A stretch of 64,000 nucleotides of DNA from Leucocoprinus leucothites. Lineage: Eukaryota > Basidiomycota > Agaricomycetes > Agaricales > Agaricaceae. Positions within the stretch are counted from its first letter, which is position 1. Each line of letters opens with the position of its first letter. Made by a program: the position numbers and the translations under genes. The stretch lies in contig JAACJO010000004.1 in assembly GCA_013368445.1 (NCBI GenBank), positions 1,426,001-1,490,000 of the forward strand, given 5' to 3'. This document shows, piece after piece, positions 1 through 11,700 of this stretch. A model generated the notes under the pieces. The model saw only the letters and a program-made list of their open reading frames with translations. It ran no database searches and was not told the DNA's origin.

Positions 1-650
1 TTCTGCACTGGTCCTTGCGTCCAGTCTAGGCAGTAATTGTGGGCCGAAACATTGTAGCGCTGAAACTACCGGTTCGAGGTGGATTTGGATTTGCATGGGG
101 GTGCCAGAAGTAGTAATCCCAACCAGCTTTACCATCGACTCGAGCGCGTCTGCCAAACTAGAGAAAGTGACAGTTTCCGTTGAAGCATCGGTATCGATAG
201 AGGGGTCTTTGGGCAAGGCGGACCACTTCGTGCTTGGTGCATGAACTGAGGCGAACGTCGTACTGGCTTTGGGCAGCTGTGCTTGCGACTCGACGCAAGC
301 TTGGGCGGATGAATGGCCTGAGTTTCTCCTTGCCGCCAAAGCTCCATCTAGTCTAATCGGGGCTGGGTTGCAGGGAGTGGTATAATCCGGCTCGAATGGA
401 ACCATTGATCCCATATAAACAGACTCGTCGTCATTGGATCCAGATGTCATTGAATCACCGGCCGGTGTGGAGCCTTCCTCGCATATAAGTTCTGCAGTTT
501 CCTGAGGCTGTTCCCAGAGGGTAGGCTTGGTAGCATAGGATGCATGCCGAAGCTTCACGCCTGACAAAGACCTGGGAAATCGGTCAGTTGACTGTTGTCT
601 GCATTATAAGGAGTCAACGTACCATGAAGTAGGAGCAATTCTAGAGACAT
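1..650 (-). CDS. Unknown protein, 5' part only (runs off left edge)
   Basis: I do not recognise this gene. On the minus strand a start codon at 650-648 opens a short first exon (650-623). A GTACGT...TGTCAG intron (622-561) joins it in phase to a long open frame that stays open to base 1, so the C-terminus lies outside the window. The N-terminus begins MSLELLLLHGVKLRHASY and the next exon is rich in Ser, Thr and Pro. No domain, signal peptide or catalytic motif is apparent; the hydrophobic start is very short. The intron model rests on phase and splice consensus only. Confidence that this is coding is good because the frame is open for about 560 bases with matching splice sites; function is unknown. 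Confidence 0.6.
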
Positions 651-1227
651 TATTGTTATACGAACGAAGAATTAGTTGGCAACATCGCAACATTCCATTG
701 CGTGGAGAGTGAATTAAACAACTGCGACCGAACACGACGTGTCACAGTTGAAGGAGCAAAGCTGCAAGTTATCCCGGCTCACCCTGCGCTAATAACGCGC
801 AGCGCGAGAACGTCGTGGCCGGGACGAATGAATCACGCGGTTATGGGACGCGAGAACGAAAATGTTGGCCAACTCAAGGCCTCCGTTCAGGCCGACTTAG
901 AGGGTGTAGCCAACCAAGACCAAGCACCGGTTTCTACCGTTGCGGAGTTTCAACCTTAATGTATTTTCCCAGGACCTCTACACACAAAAGTTGGTCTGAT
1001 CATCGTTTGACACACGTCCTCGACACAAGTTGCCTTGAAAAATCCATTGGCACTACCTGGTACGTCGTTTATGACTTAATCTAGAATGTATATTGTGATA
1101 ACGAAAAATCAGGAGCAGAGGTCAATAGGGAGGTTAACTTGACTTACGATCTATCACAATCAATCCGTGCGTACTCTGGAGTGAAGACAGAATGAAATAC
1201 CAACACCTTGACAGATAATCAAAACAA
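651..1227. other. Intergenic, divergent promoter region
   Basis: This stretch separates the minus-strand unknown gene from the plus-strand ribosomal P0 gene. Short open frames exist (for example around 702-959), but they have no splice sites or recognisable protein sequence. I see no RNA gene or repeat. It presumably holds both promoters. Confidence 0.5.
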
Positions 1228-2333
1228 ATGGGTGCCTCTCGTGCTGACAAGGCCTTGTACTTTGAGAAGCTGAAGGAGCTTCTCAACACTTATTGTAAGC
1301 ATAACTGTACTCATTTTCCAGCACCTGCATTGACCGAAAGACAAGCTTCCATCTTCATTGTGAATGTGGACAATGTTGGTTCCAACCAAATGCATCAGAT
1401 TCGTGTCGCCCTCCGTGGCAAAGGTATCGTCTTGATGGGAAAGAACACCATGGTTCGCCGCGCTCTGCGCTCAATCCTCGCAGAATCCCCTCAGTTCGAG
1501 CGACTCCTCCCTCATGTTAGGGGTAATATCGGCTTTGTCTTCGCTAGCGGCGATCTCAAGGAGGTTCGCGACATCATCGTTGCCAACAAGGTTGCTGCAC
1601 CCGCCCGTGCTGGTGCCTTCGCTCCCAAGGATGTCTTCGTCCCCGCTGGTAACACCGGTATGGAACCTGGAAAGACATCTTTCTTCCAAGCCCTCGGTAT
1701 CCCCACCAAGATCGCCCGTGGCACCATTGAAATTGTTACTGACGTTAAGGTCGTCACTGCCGGTACTCGCGTTGGCCCATCCGAAGCCACCCTTCTTAAT
1801 ATGTTGAACATCTCACCTTTCACATACGGAATGACTGTTATTCAAATTTACGATTCGGGCAACTCTTTCTCCCCTCGGTCCTTGATGTTAGCGAGGACGA
1901 GCTCGTTGAACGTTTCCTCACGGGTATCAAGACCATTGCATCAATCTCTCTTGCCCTTAACTATCCTACTATTGTCTCTGTTGTCCACTCCCTCGTTAAC
2001 TCTTACAAAAATGTCCTTGCCATTTCTTTGGGTACTGAATACACTTTCGAGGCCGCAGAGAAGGTGACATTTTTCTTTTGGATACCAATTCTCATACTTA
2101 TAGTATACATAGATCAAAGAGTACCTTGCCAACCCTGAGGCTTTCGCTGCCGCAGCGCCTGCCCGCCGCTCCCACTGGGGCTGCTGACGCTCCTGCAGCT
2201 GAGGAAAAGAAGGAGGAAGAGGCTGAGGAATCTGACGATGACATGGTACGTTGATTATGATGACATCTCTCTTTTTGAGTATCAATCAATACTGACATAT
2301 TTTCGTGTATAGGGCTTCGGTCTCTTTGATTAA
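1228..2333 (+). CDS. RPP0: 60S acidic ribosomal protein P0 (two frameshifts in this sequence)
   Basis: P0 forms the base of the ribosomal P-stalk, binds 28S rRNA and recruits P1/P2 and elongation factors. Exons are 1228-1294, 1346-2063, 2113-2245 and 2313-2333, with consensus GT-AG introns. The spliced protein would be about 312 residues, the normal length. Clear landmarks are [19 protein letters not shown] near the start, [10 protein letters not shown], and the universal acidic tail ending DDDMGFGLFD encoded across the last intron. Two single-base shifts break the frame. Near 1871-1874 one base is missing in a C run, so the P0 frame resumes one base off. Near 2161-2165 one extra C restores the original phase. 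All splice sites and the rest of the sequence are intact. This may be sequencing error in C-runs or a very young pseudogene; an intron cannot explain the first shift, because the only GT-AG pair there is about 14 bases apart. Confidence 0.93.
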
Positions 2334-2939
2334 AAAATGCATGAGGACAGTGGTCCGGGGTTGTTCCATAGTGTTGTTTCACATATCGCATGCTCGTGAA
2401 TTATATATACGATTGCTACGCATGCAAGAGACTTGAGATTTATTTCATGATCGGGATTTTATCGGTACAAGGGCAACCCGGACCGGAACAAACAGGAAAG
2501 TGTCTTCGAGAAGACCAGGAGCTTGAGAGGATGTTACCAATGTGACGAAGCTGTGCTACAGTCATGAGAGAGGTGAAAATACATGGACGACTGATGGTTA
2601 GTTTGACAGATGCTAGCAATATGTAGATCTTGCACATACCCAGCTGGTGGTAAGGACAGAATTAGACCTCGACATTCGAGCCTGGAGCTTGAGGAGTCTT
2701 GAGGGAACACTTGAGCTATCGTAATTCTCCGCAGTGATCAAACGTTTCTCGTCACTCTTTGTACGATCCGATTATCTTTCCCAATCCGGAAGCGCGCCTT
2801 TGGTTTTAGCCTCCTTTCGCTCGATACTCTCCATACTCGAACGTTCATTCGTTCCCACTTAATTTCTATATAACCCTCACTACCTCCTCTCAGCCCCCCC
2901 CCTAACCTCTACCACTCCTATCATCAACTACTATTCGCC
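2334..2939. other. P0-TPS1 intergenic region
   Basis: This holds the P0 3' end and the TPS1 promoter. I see no further gene; short frames on the minus strand (2440-2637) have no support. Confidence 0.5.
2867..2939 (+). promoter_or_regulatory. TPS1 core promoter: TATA-like box and pyrimidine tract
   Basis: A TATATAA sequence at 2867-2873 lies about 70 bases before the TPS1 start codon. It is followed by a strongly C/T-rich tract with a run of nine or more C. This arrangement is typical of well expressed fungal genes. Inference from position and composition only. Confidence 0.45.
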
Positions 2940-4750
2940 ATGGACAAACCCGGCGGTCACCTCATAGTCGTGGCTAACCGACTACCTATCACCATTACGA
3001 AGGACTCCAAGGGCGAATATCATTTCAAGATGTCGTCCGGTGGCCTGGTTTCTGCCCTTTCTGGGTTCAAGAAATCGCTTAATTTCATTTGGATCGGTTG
3101 GCCTGGCTTCTTCATCCCTCCCAAAGATCGACCTCTTGTTGACAAGCGGCTGATGGAGGAGTACTCCTGCCAGGCTGTCTATCTTGATGACGACGTTGCA
3201 GACCGTCACTACAACGGTTTTTCCAACTCAATATTATGGCCCCTTTTCCATTACCACCCCGGAGAGATGAATTTCGACGAGGCCAACTGGCTAGCGTATC
3301 GTCAAGCAAACATGCAATTCGCCGAGGTAGTCCGACAACAGATCACACCCGGAGCTATGGTGTGGGTGCAAGACTATCACCTCATGCTATTACCAATGCT
3401 TTTGCGCGGACTCATTGATGGACGGAACATCGACAATTTCACACAAGAACAATTATCAAGAGTCACAGAAGGACTTGAGGGCGAGGAGTTTGGATCTCCC
3501 TCGGCAGCCAGCGTTCCAGGGATTAGAATCGGGTTTTTCCTGCATACTCCCTTCCCAAGTAGCGAGATCTATAGGTGCGTCGAGACGAGTAGTGTACTCC
3601 AGCCTTTTCTAATTCATCACACTTAGAATTTTGCCAGTACGACGCGAGATTCTGTATGGCGTCCTTTATTGTGATCTCATTGGTTTCCACACCTACGATT
3701 ACGCCCGCCACTTCCTTTCTTCCTGCACTCGTATCCTGGGTCTCCCAACCATGCCAAACGGAGTCGAATTTGAAGGTCGCCTGGCCCATGTCGGAACATT
3801 CCCCATTGGAATTGAGCCTAGTTCTTTCATCGATGTAAGGCTCCGCTATTTCGGTCATCGATGACATCATACTCAAAGCGATCGCAGAACTTGCAAAAGG
3901 AGTCCGTCAAGGACCGTATCATCCAGTTGGAGCAGCGATTCAGTGGAGTGAAGGTCATTGTTGGCGTGGACCGTCTTGATTATATCAAGGGTGTTCCTCA
4001 AAAGCTCCATGCCATGGAACTTTTCTTGACACAACACCCAGAGTGGATTGGAAAAGTACGTTATACCGACGCGCTGCTCACACTGTACTCAACGTCCCTT
4101 GTCTTGCCTTCAGGTCGTACTAGTTCAGCTTGCGGTACCCTCTCGCCAGGATGTGGAAGAATACCAGAACCTACGGTCGACAGTGAATGAACTCGTCGGT
4201 AGAATCAACGGGCGCTTTGGAACCGTTGAGTTTATGCCTATTCACTTCATGCACAAGAGCTTGGCATTCGATGAGCTGTGCGCGCTATATGCCGTCAGTG
4301 ACGTTTGCCTGGTTTCAAGTACCAGGGACGGCATGAACTTGGTTTGTCCTTCGTTTCCCAAATGAAGTTCTGATTATTTAATGGTTTCTTTAGGTGTCCT
4401 ACGAGTATATCGCTTGCCAGCAAGCTCGTCAGGGAGTCATGATCCTATCTGAGTTCGCGGGTGCTGCTCAGAGCCTCAACGGATCGATTGTGGTCAACCC
4501 TTGGGATTCACAGCAAGTTGCCGATGCCATTCATGAGGCAGTGACTATGGATGCTGCTACGAGGGTAGAGAATCACCGCAAGCTATTCAAATATGTGAAT
4601 AAGTACACAGCTGCTTTCTGGGGCAGCAGTTTTATCAAAGAAATGAGTCGAATCGACCCCGAAAACGGCGATAAGAGTCATCAAAATGGACTAGAACAGC
4701 ATGTTAATGGTGTTTCGCAGAGCCCTCTCCAGGCGATTGTATCTGCTTGA
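2940..4750 (+). CDS. TPS1: Trehalose-6-phosphate synthase
   Basis: This GT20 glycosyltransferase joins UDP-glucose to glucose-6-phosphate to make trehalose-6-phosphate, the first step of cytosolic trehalose synthesis in stress protection and glycolytic control. Exons are 2940-3574, 3627-3834, 3879-4055, 4114-4341 and 4394-4750; phases agree and give 534 residues, close to other fungal Tps1 proteins. Diagnostic stretches include the N-terminal VVANRLPITI, SSGGLVSAL, the IGWPG segment, WVQDYHLMLLP, the TPFPSSEIYR motif split by intron 1, VDRLDYIKGVPQKL, and RDGMNLVSYEYIACQ across the last intron. The protein ends soon after the synthase domain and has no C-terminal phosphatase domain, so it is the Tps1 rather than the Tps2 type. 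A TATA-like box lies about 70 bases upstream. No odd features. Confidence 0.97.
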
Positions 4751-6707
4751 TTCCTCGGTGGTCGAATGACTTCTTGATCTTCTGGATGTAAACTTATTAT
4801 ATTTGTGTCCTCGTTTCTTTTTTGGGTTCACTGCCTTTTTGCTTTATAGTTGCTGTATTGAACTAGATAGACATGTTTTGTATAGTCGGATACGAAATGA
4901 TATTCGCTCGATGCTTTCGCTATTGCCTGGAGAACTCTAACCTGTCGTTCAAAGGGATTAGGCCCCAATACGATTGTGATTCAGTATTAGTCGGTTCTAT
5001 GGGCAGTTCTGATCAATAATTAGAAGCGAAGTACCCATGAGAAGCCCACAAACCTCATAATACCTAAAAATAGCACACGTAGTCAGAAGCTTGCACAGCA
5101 CTCAACAAATACTTACCGCTTTCGGCTCTGAATCGAGAGTACGCTAGGGCATTGTTTCCCTATCAAGCTGAAGAATCTCTCAAGGGCTGACTGGCTACCG
5201 AGGCCAATTATTTATATTTGCCTCAGAGAGCTGCAAGAGACTGATTGAAGGGTTTGGTCATAGTAGTACCTATATCTTACTTGGCCGGTAGCACACTGCC
5301 TCAGCTGCCCCAAGTTCCTACTTTGGTACCATGAAGGAGGTGTAGCCTCGGCGGAGAAGCTTCCCCAGAAGCCCGAGGCGTGATTCCATCGTCCCTTTTC
5401 CCAAAATCCCAAAATCTTCATAAAGAATAAACCAGTAGTGAAAATAACCATAACCACCGCCATTGCCACGGCATTTAGGCCCGAGCCTGACGGATGTGAT
5501 CAATGGAAAACATAGGCTCGTTCAAGGCTCGGCCCAGGCCAGACTCATCTCGAATGAAGCCAGGAAGTGCGTGGGCGAGAGTAGCACGAGTCGACCAGGC
5601 TTGATGGGCATGTCGACTCTCAAACAACATCCGAAGTTGAAACCGCCCATCGAGCATGAGGTGGTGTTCTATGATTGAGAGCACGTGTCTTATCACGATC
5701 ATACACGATGTGCAGTGAGCATTTAATGCGGGTCATCGTAGATGAGAATCCATGCACAGAGTTAAATCACCTATGAGCTGGCCCGGACCTCAAGTTCGTA
5801 GGAGTATATGGAAAGAATAAATTCGACCCCGACAAACCAACCACGCGATACGTGCATGCAGCGCACTGTGTCAGTATACCTACGGTACTCCATATGTGTT
5901 CCGGAAATTTGTCTTGTGAAATTCGGGCGACTCAGTTCCCAACGAACACGACTTGAGGTCTCAGTGCCCGGTGCTACACTACCTTCCAGTACTTCGGGAA
6001 ACCGTGTTACTCGAGGTCAGAACAAACCGTGCAGCCTATTTTCACCGTGCAGCCTATTTTCAGCGCGTCGTATCATGTACATTAGTACACGTTTATAGCA
6101 TTTTCACTGGTGGCAGTTGGGTCGACCCTCAGGCTGGTGAGACACAAAAAGTCCATTAGGCCGTTAACGGGACAAGAGAATATGACGACAATCAGTCGAA
6201 AACCCAGTTGAACGCCATTGTTATCTAGAAAAGTTGCAACAAGTCTGAATTATTACATCGTCATGCTGTCAAATGGGCCACACAAATAAACAGCCAAGTA
6301 GGGCCGCACTTGAAGTGATGTTTCTTGGCTTCTTTTTTGGTTATGCCAAGCGTCGTTGGCCTTACTTGTGCCTGAGTATATATCATATGTCACTTGCGGA
6401 GTTCCTTGGCCATCGCACCAAACACAATATTTAACAGAATTCTGTCGTGATTCTGCTGAGATCAAATGCTTCTACCAAGTCCCCATTAGCAACAGTGAGA
6501 TAAATACATGAGATGGAGGTTACTGCGCGTGTTTTTTAAGTACACAGCCTAGCTGCCAAGCTAGTAGCCGATTATTTCAATATTCAGATGCCGTGGCAGT
6601 GATTTCTCAGCAGACACAAACCCCACCAAAATAGGAGTGGGTCCCACCGGGGAAGTATCGTAGAAAAAGGTCCAGCAATATTGCACAAATTGGTCTGTGG
6701 GGTTTAG
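4751..6707. other. Gene-sparse interval with a possible small minus-strand spliced frame
   Basis: I see no confident gene. On the minus strand a hydrophobic open stretch (about 5290-5472, including VIFTTGLFFMKILGFW) could be spliced through GT-AG pairs to short frames near 5145-5115 and 5050, ending about 4960. It lacks a clear ATG in context, and I recognise no family. The remainder holds only short unsupported frames and one short tandem duplication at 6026-6061. Confidence 0.3.
6026..6061. repeat. 18-bp perfect tandem duplication
   Basis: The 18-base unit starting ACCGTGCAGCC occurs twice head to tail without mismatch. It lies in non-coding sequence and is probably a recent slippage or duplication product. 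Confidence 0.9.
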
Positions 6708-6801
6708 GGCGGACTGGCGTAATGGTTAACGCGCCAGTTTCCGGTGTGGTTATGATCCGCAACGAGCTGGAGATTTCTGGGTTCGAGTCCCAGGTTCGTC
6801 G
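6708..6801 (+). tRNA. tRNA-Arg(CCG) with 20-base intron
   Basis: The acceptor stem GGCGGAC pairs with GTTCGTC (two G-T wobbles), followed by discriminator G. The D-stem is GCGT/ACGC and the T-arm is CTGGG-TTCGAGT-CCCAG. The anticodon stem CCAGT/GCTGG encloses 27 bases, which is a seven-base loop plus a 20-base intron one base after anticodon CCG. The intron position is the standard nuclear tRNA one (after position 37). CCG reads the CGG arginine codon. Confidence 0.88.
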
Positions 6802-8726
6802 CTACCGTTTTTGTGTCCTTTTTTGAAGAAAAATTCCTATGATGATCTTCGTTCGAGTGCGGGATTTCGACTCATGCTGATGAAATGTCGTGTGAGGATC
6901 AAACACAGCCTTGCACACTAATCCACATCAAGTCTTATATACCTCATTGTTCGGAGCTTCGAGCCATCTATTTAACTGTGTGCTCCTTCATGTTGAACAC
7001 CATGTATACTGTCGCATTTCGGTAGTTTGACTTAACTGCCTTTCTCCTGCAAGAGGTCTCCCGACGTGTTTCCGACTCAGGAGGACGAAGCAGTTATTCA
7101 ACTCCTTTTCCGTTAGCTGATTTAAGCTTATTCAAACTCCTCGGTACCTGAGATAAATCGGCTCAGCTCCAAACAGCACATGGCATTATACAATCTTTCG
7201 GTTTTACCACGCCATCCGCGCTTAAGATCATGCATGGGACTATGCTTGGCCTCCACCTCCAAGCGAGCCCCTCGTAAGAAATCCACCCCGTGGGTATGCG
7301 TGGGATGGCAAGAACAGATTCACCCTACTGCGGAACTTGTTTGGCCCATTATGTGGTGCTGGAGTTTGTCAAAGATTGAATCATGACCGCTACAATGGAG
7401 AACTGCCTCAAGAAATGGCTTAGTGATGCGCAGGCGCTAGAGCGGTAAAGTCTCCGGAGAATTCTATCACCGTAAGACACCGTTGGTCGCTAACTCGCGA
7501 CCTCCGCAGGCATGTACTCACTAGAGACCCCAGAGGACCGGCAAACAAGATGTTGAAGATATTCATTGATGGGAACGAGGTATGACATAGTGTGGGTCTA
7601 AAATATGCCCAGACACTAGACTTCAAGTTCTTGCGTCTGTCATGTCGTCAATAAGTGGCTCCATGGCTACTTGCTCTTCAATGACCGCCTGTAGATATTG
7701 ATTACGGTTACCAGTGGCCCCCACCTGAGCGGCCAAAGACACATTCGGTGCCACCCGTAATGTCAGATGGGCAAGGGTCATCAAATCAGTTGAGTTGCTT
7801 GGCTGTCGATGCCTGCAGGCCAAGCTTTGCTGTTTATACTCATGACACGTTGTATATGCCGTGGAATGCATGGGAGATGTGCCCGTCTTGGCGCATTGGC
7901 CTTGAGATGGCAAAGAAGTGACCCGGGGACCGGTACTGCCCTCTCTTTATGTGTTTTTTTTGTGACTCGATATTGCTAGCTTCATAAACAATCCGCAGCG
8001 GGTGTATTTTCAAATTTTCAAATACGAGACGTGGCGGGTGTCTGAGAAAGTAGCTGGATCTATTTCAAAATGACAACCGGTAGCTGTGATAGGGTATTCT
8101 AGTTTGACATCATTAACAGCGGTGGAAAAAGAACTGTAGAGGCGGAATGCTCATGTCTACCAAAGCGGCTATCGAATTTCCAGAAACTGCTGTTTTGGCG
8201 ACCTAATTCATAAAACACACCCCCCGCCTCTAATCGTATGCTGGCTGGATCGGCGTTCGGCTTGATTCATTGGCCCTGTGTGCTTGTGAATGCCATGAGG
8301 CATTGGCTTGGTCAATTAAGGCTGTGTGGACATTCGAGGTTTTCGCGCTTGGAGGCCCTGTGGTTTAAGGGCAGTGATCGAGAACAGGAGAAACCTTGTG
8401 AGTTGACATACCAAAAGAAGTCGAAGGTTCCCGCGCTCAGACTGCTGTGATGGGCCAGAAGTATCTGGACGAGGAATATTATATGAGTGAAGATTTGGTG
8501 TGTCTGAATCATATATTGAGAGAATTAGCGAGCAGAACGTCATTGAGACTCACTGCTGGAAACGCAACGTCTTGTGCGCGGATGGACAGACACAGATCTC
8601 GATTACGTTTGATGGTGGTGCTAAACAAATACAAGCACCCAAAAGGCAGTGCAATGAGCCTTATGTATACCTTGTGAGCGTGCATGTTCCACTTGGGTTC
8701 ATTTTTCCAGCTTGCTCCCTCCCTCC
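6802..8726. other. Intergenic, nothing recognisable
   Basis: Nearly 2 kb between tRNA-Arg and the Ca2+-ATPase gene. Short frames on both strands show no protein signature or convincing splice structure. The last 100 bases, with a CTCCCTCCCTCC tract just before the ATG at 8727, are probably the ATPase leader. Confidence 0.45.
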
Positions 8727-11700
8727 ATGTCTGCCGGCGAACCCAATATTCCCTCTATCAACGTCACGGACGCTGCAGAATTTAGTCAACCACTTCACGC
8801 CGACCCGAAGCCCAACACAGGCCTCCTCTCTCCCGCTTCCCCCACTCTTCATCCCCCATCCTCGCCCTCGCCTTCCGACTATTCTTCAACCGCTACCTAT
8901 CCCCCCTCTCCTACTATTTCCGTTCACTCTGATAATCGTTTCAAGACCACTCTCGCTCTTCGCGAAAACCATCCAGATGACAAGTCGGGGATTTCTTCCC
9001 TCAACCTCCTCAGCCCTCAAGATGTCGGGTCGAGCAAGCACCGGAGAAAGGCTAGCAATGCTACCATGACTAGTTCCATCACGGAGGGGGACGTGGAAAT
9101 GGGAGACGTTGCGGTAGCGAAGGTGAATTCGTGTGCGACTTCCGTTACGGATGTTGATCCTCACGCATCTTCAATTCGCAAGTCCTCTGAAACTCACAAG
9201 TCCGACAAGAAGGGCTCAAAAGGAAAGAAGAAGAAGGAATCTACAGATGAGCATGATGACAAGACCACCCACCAACTTGAGTTGCTCCAGGATGAAGGCT
9301 TCGATCCGGCTCCATTCGCGTTTAAACCCTATCAACTCGCTCATATGCTGGACCCGAAAAGTCTGGATACCCTTACGAGCTTTGGTGGCGTTACTGGCTT
9401 AATACGTGGGCTGGGAACACATGCTGATCATGGCCTTTCAACCAAGTCGTTACCGAGGTCAGGGACAGCCAAATCTGCTGTCTCTACTACATCAGCACGA
9501 TCGAAGGGCGAGCTCCCCGCAATTACTCTCACTGAGCCGAGCGGTCTTATACGACAACCATCCAGTACAGAGGACCACCCAGCACACAGTGCCACTTTTG
9601 ATGACCGTAAACGTGTGTTTGGCGAGAACCTACTACCTCAGAGACCGAGTAAATCACTACTCCAGTTGATGTGGCTAGCTTTGAAAGACAAGGTTTTGGT
9701 GCGTCCTGGCATCACTCATAAAAAAAAAAACCAGAGATTTGTTACTGAGGTCACCGTCTTGTATAGATACTCCTTTCTATTGCTGCGGTCATTTCTCTTG
9801 CCTTGGGGCTTTTCCAAGATTTCGGTACACCTCGGCCACCTGGCGAACCTCCGGTTGATTGGGTCGAGGGTGTTGCAATCATGGTCGCTATCGCAATTGT
9901 GGTATGTGAAAATTTCTCCTTGCATGACTGATATGCGGAATCCAACGATTATATGCAGGTTCTAGTTGGGTCACTGAATGACTGGCAGAAAGAACGACAG
10001 TTCAAAGTGTTGAATGAGAAGAAAGAAGAACGTGGTGTGAAGGTAATCCGGGACGGTCAAGAGAAAGTCATCGACATCAAGGTTCGTCTAACTCTCATCT
10101 TTTGTATTATACTATTCACAGTTTTGCAGGAAGTATTGGTCGGTGATATTGCACTCCTTGAGCCTGGGGAAATCGTTCCTTGTGATGGAATATTTCTTTC
10201 TGGACATAATGTCAGATGTGACGAGTCCGGCGCTACTGGAGAGTCGGATGCTATTCACAAGGTCTCATATGACGAACTGCTCGAGCTTCGGAAAACCCGC
10301 GATGTGGCGCACATTGACTGCTTTGTCCTCAGTGGAAGTAAGGTTCTTGAAGGTGTCGGTAAATACGTAGTTGTGGCTGTTGGAACGAAGAGTTTCAACG
10401 GTCGCATCATGATGGGTATGTCTCAATCTTTCGTTTCGAATTCTGGCTGTTGAGACATTTCAACAGCATTACGAGGGGACTCTGAGAATACACCTCTCCA
10501 AATCAAGCTTAACTACCTTGCGGAGCTAATTGCCAAAGTTGGCTCGGTGGCCGGTCTTCTGCTTTTCATTGCCCTCCTGATTCGCTTCTTCGTTCAATTG
10601 GGCACGGGCGAGCCTCAACGGTTTGTTTGGCCTCGTATTGCTGCTGTTGAAATTTCCGCTGATTGGGATATAGGACTGCGAGTCAGAAGGGCCTGGCTTT
10701 TGTCAATATTCTTATCATTTCTGTCACCCTGATTGTGGTGGCTGTTCCTGAAGGCATGTGTTAGGCACGTTCATGCGCATCCCGTTTTTACTCACCTATA
10801 TATAGGTCTTCCGCTTGCGGTCACTCTCGCATTGGCATTTGCTACGAAACGCATGACTTATGAAAAGCTGTTGGTCCGCGTCCTCGGCTCTTGCGAAACA
10901 ATGGCCAATGCATCGGTAGTTTGCACCGATAAGACCGGTACCCTCACTCAAAACTCAATGACTGTTGTCGCGGGTGCAATTGGTATTCATGCGAAATTTG
11001 TGCGTGACCTGGACGAGAACGCGGGACGCTCAAACGCCGAGGGAAGCGGCGAGGCTCGAAAACATCCAGAGGACTTCTCCATTGACCAAGCCAAACTCAA
11101 TGACGTCATGTCTCCCCAACTTCAAGGAATGTTCAACGAGGCAATCGCTGTAAACTCCACTGCGTTCGAAGATACTGACCCCGAGACTGGCGACCTCATT
11201 TTCATCGGAAGCAAGACGGAAACAGCGCTGCTTCAGTTCGCAAAGAACCTTGGATGGCGCAGCTTCCGGGAAACCCGCGAGGCTGCTGAGATCATCCAAA
11301 TGGTCCCGTTCTCCAGTGAACGCAAGGCTATGGGAGTTGTCGTCAAGCTCCCGAACGGACATTATCGGTTCTATGTCAAGGGCGCCTCTGAGATCCTTTC
11401 CAAGCAATGCAAACAGCATGTCGTTGTTAACAAAGATGGCAACTTCGACACCGCTACTTCCATCGAGACGAGACCCATTGATGAACTCGCTCAAGATAAC
11501 ATCAGCCGTACCATTATTTTCTACGCTAACCAGTCTCTGCGTACCATCGCACTTTGTTACAAGGATATTCCCACATGGCCTCCCACTGGAATGGCTGTTT
11601 CTGACGAGGGCGAGGTAAATTCTAGCCTTACTTCTTTTCCTAGCTCGGCTAACCTTGCTTGACTTAGATACCTTATGAAGAGCTAGCTCAGGACCTCATC

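Noticed and set aside
1512..1823. Long antisense frames over P0, TPS1, the ATPase and other genes
   Set aside because: Shadows caused by strong codon bias in the true genes.
1871..1915. Intron to explain the first P0 frame break
   Set aside because: The only GT-AG pair there is about 14 bases apart, too short for a spliceosomal intron.
5212..5503. Hydrophobic minus-strand frame with possible downstream mini-exons
   Set aside because: No proper ATG context, no known family, and the proposed introns are not forced by any conserved sequence. Mentioned only in the interval note.
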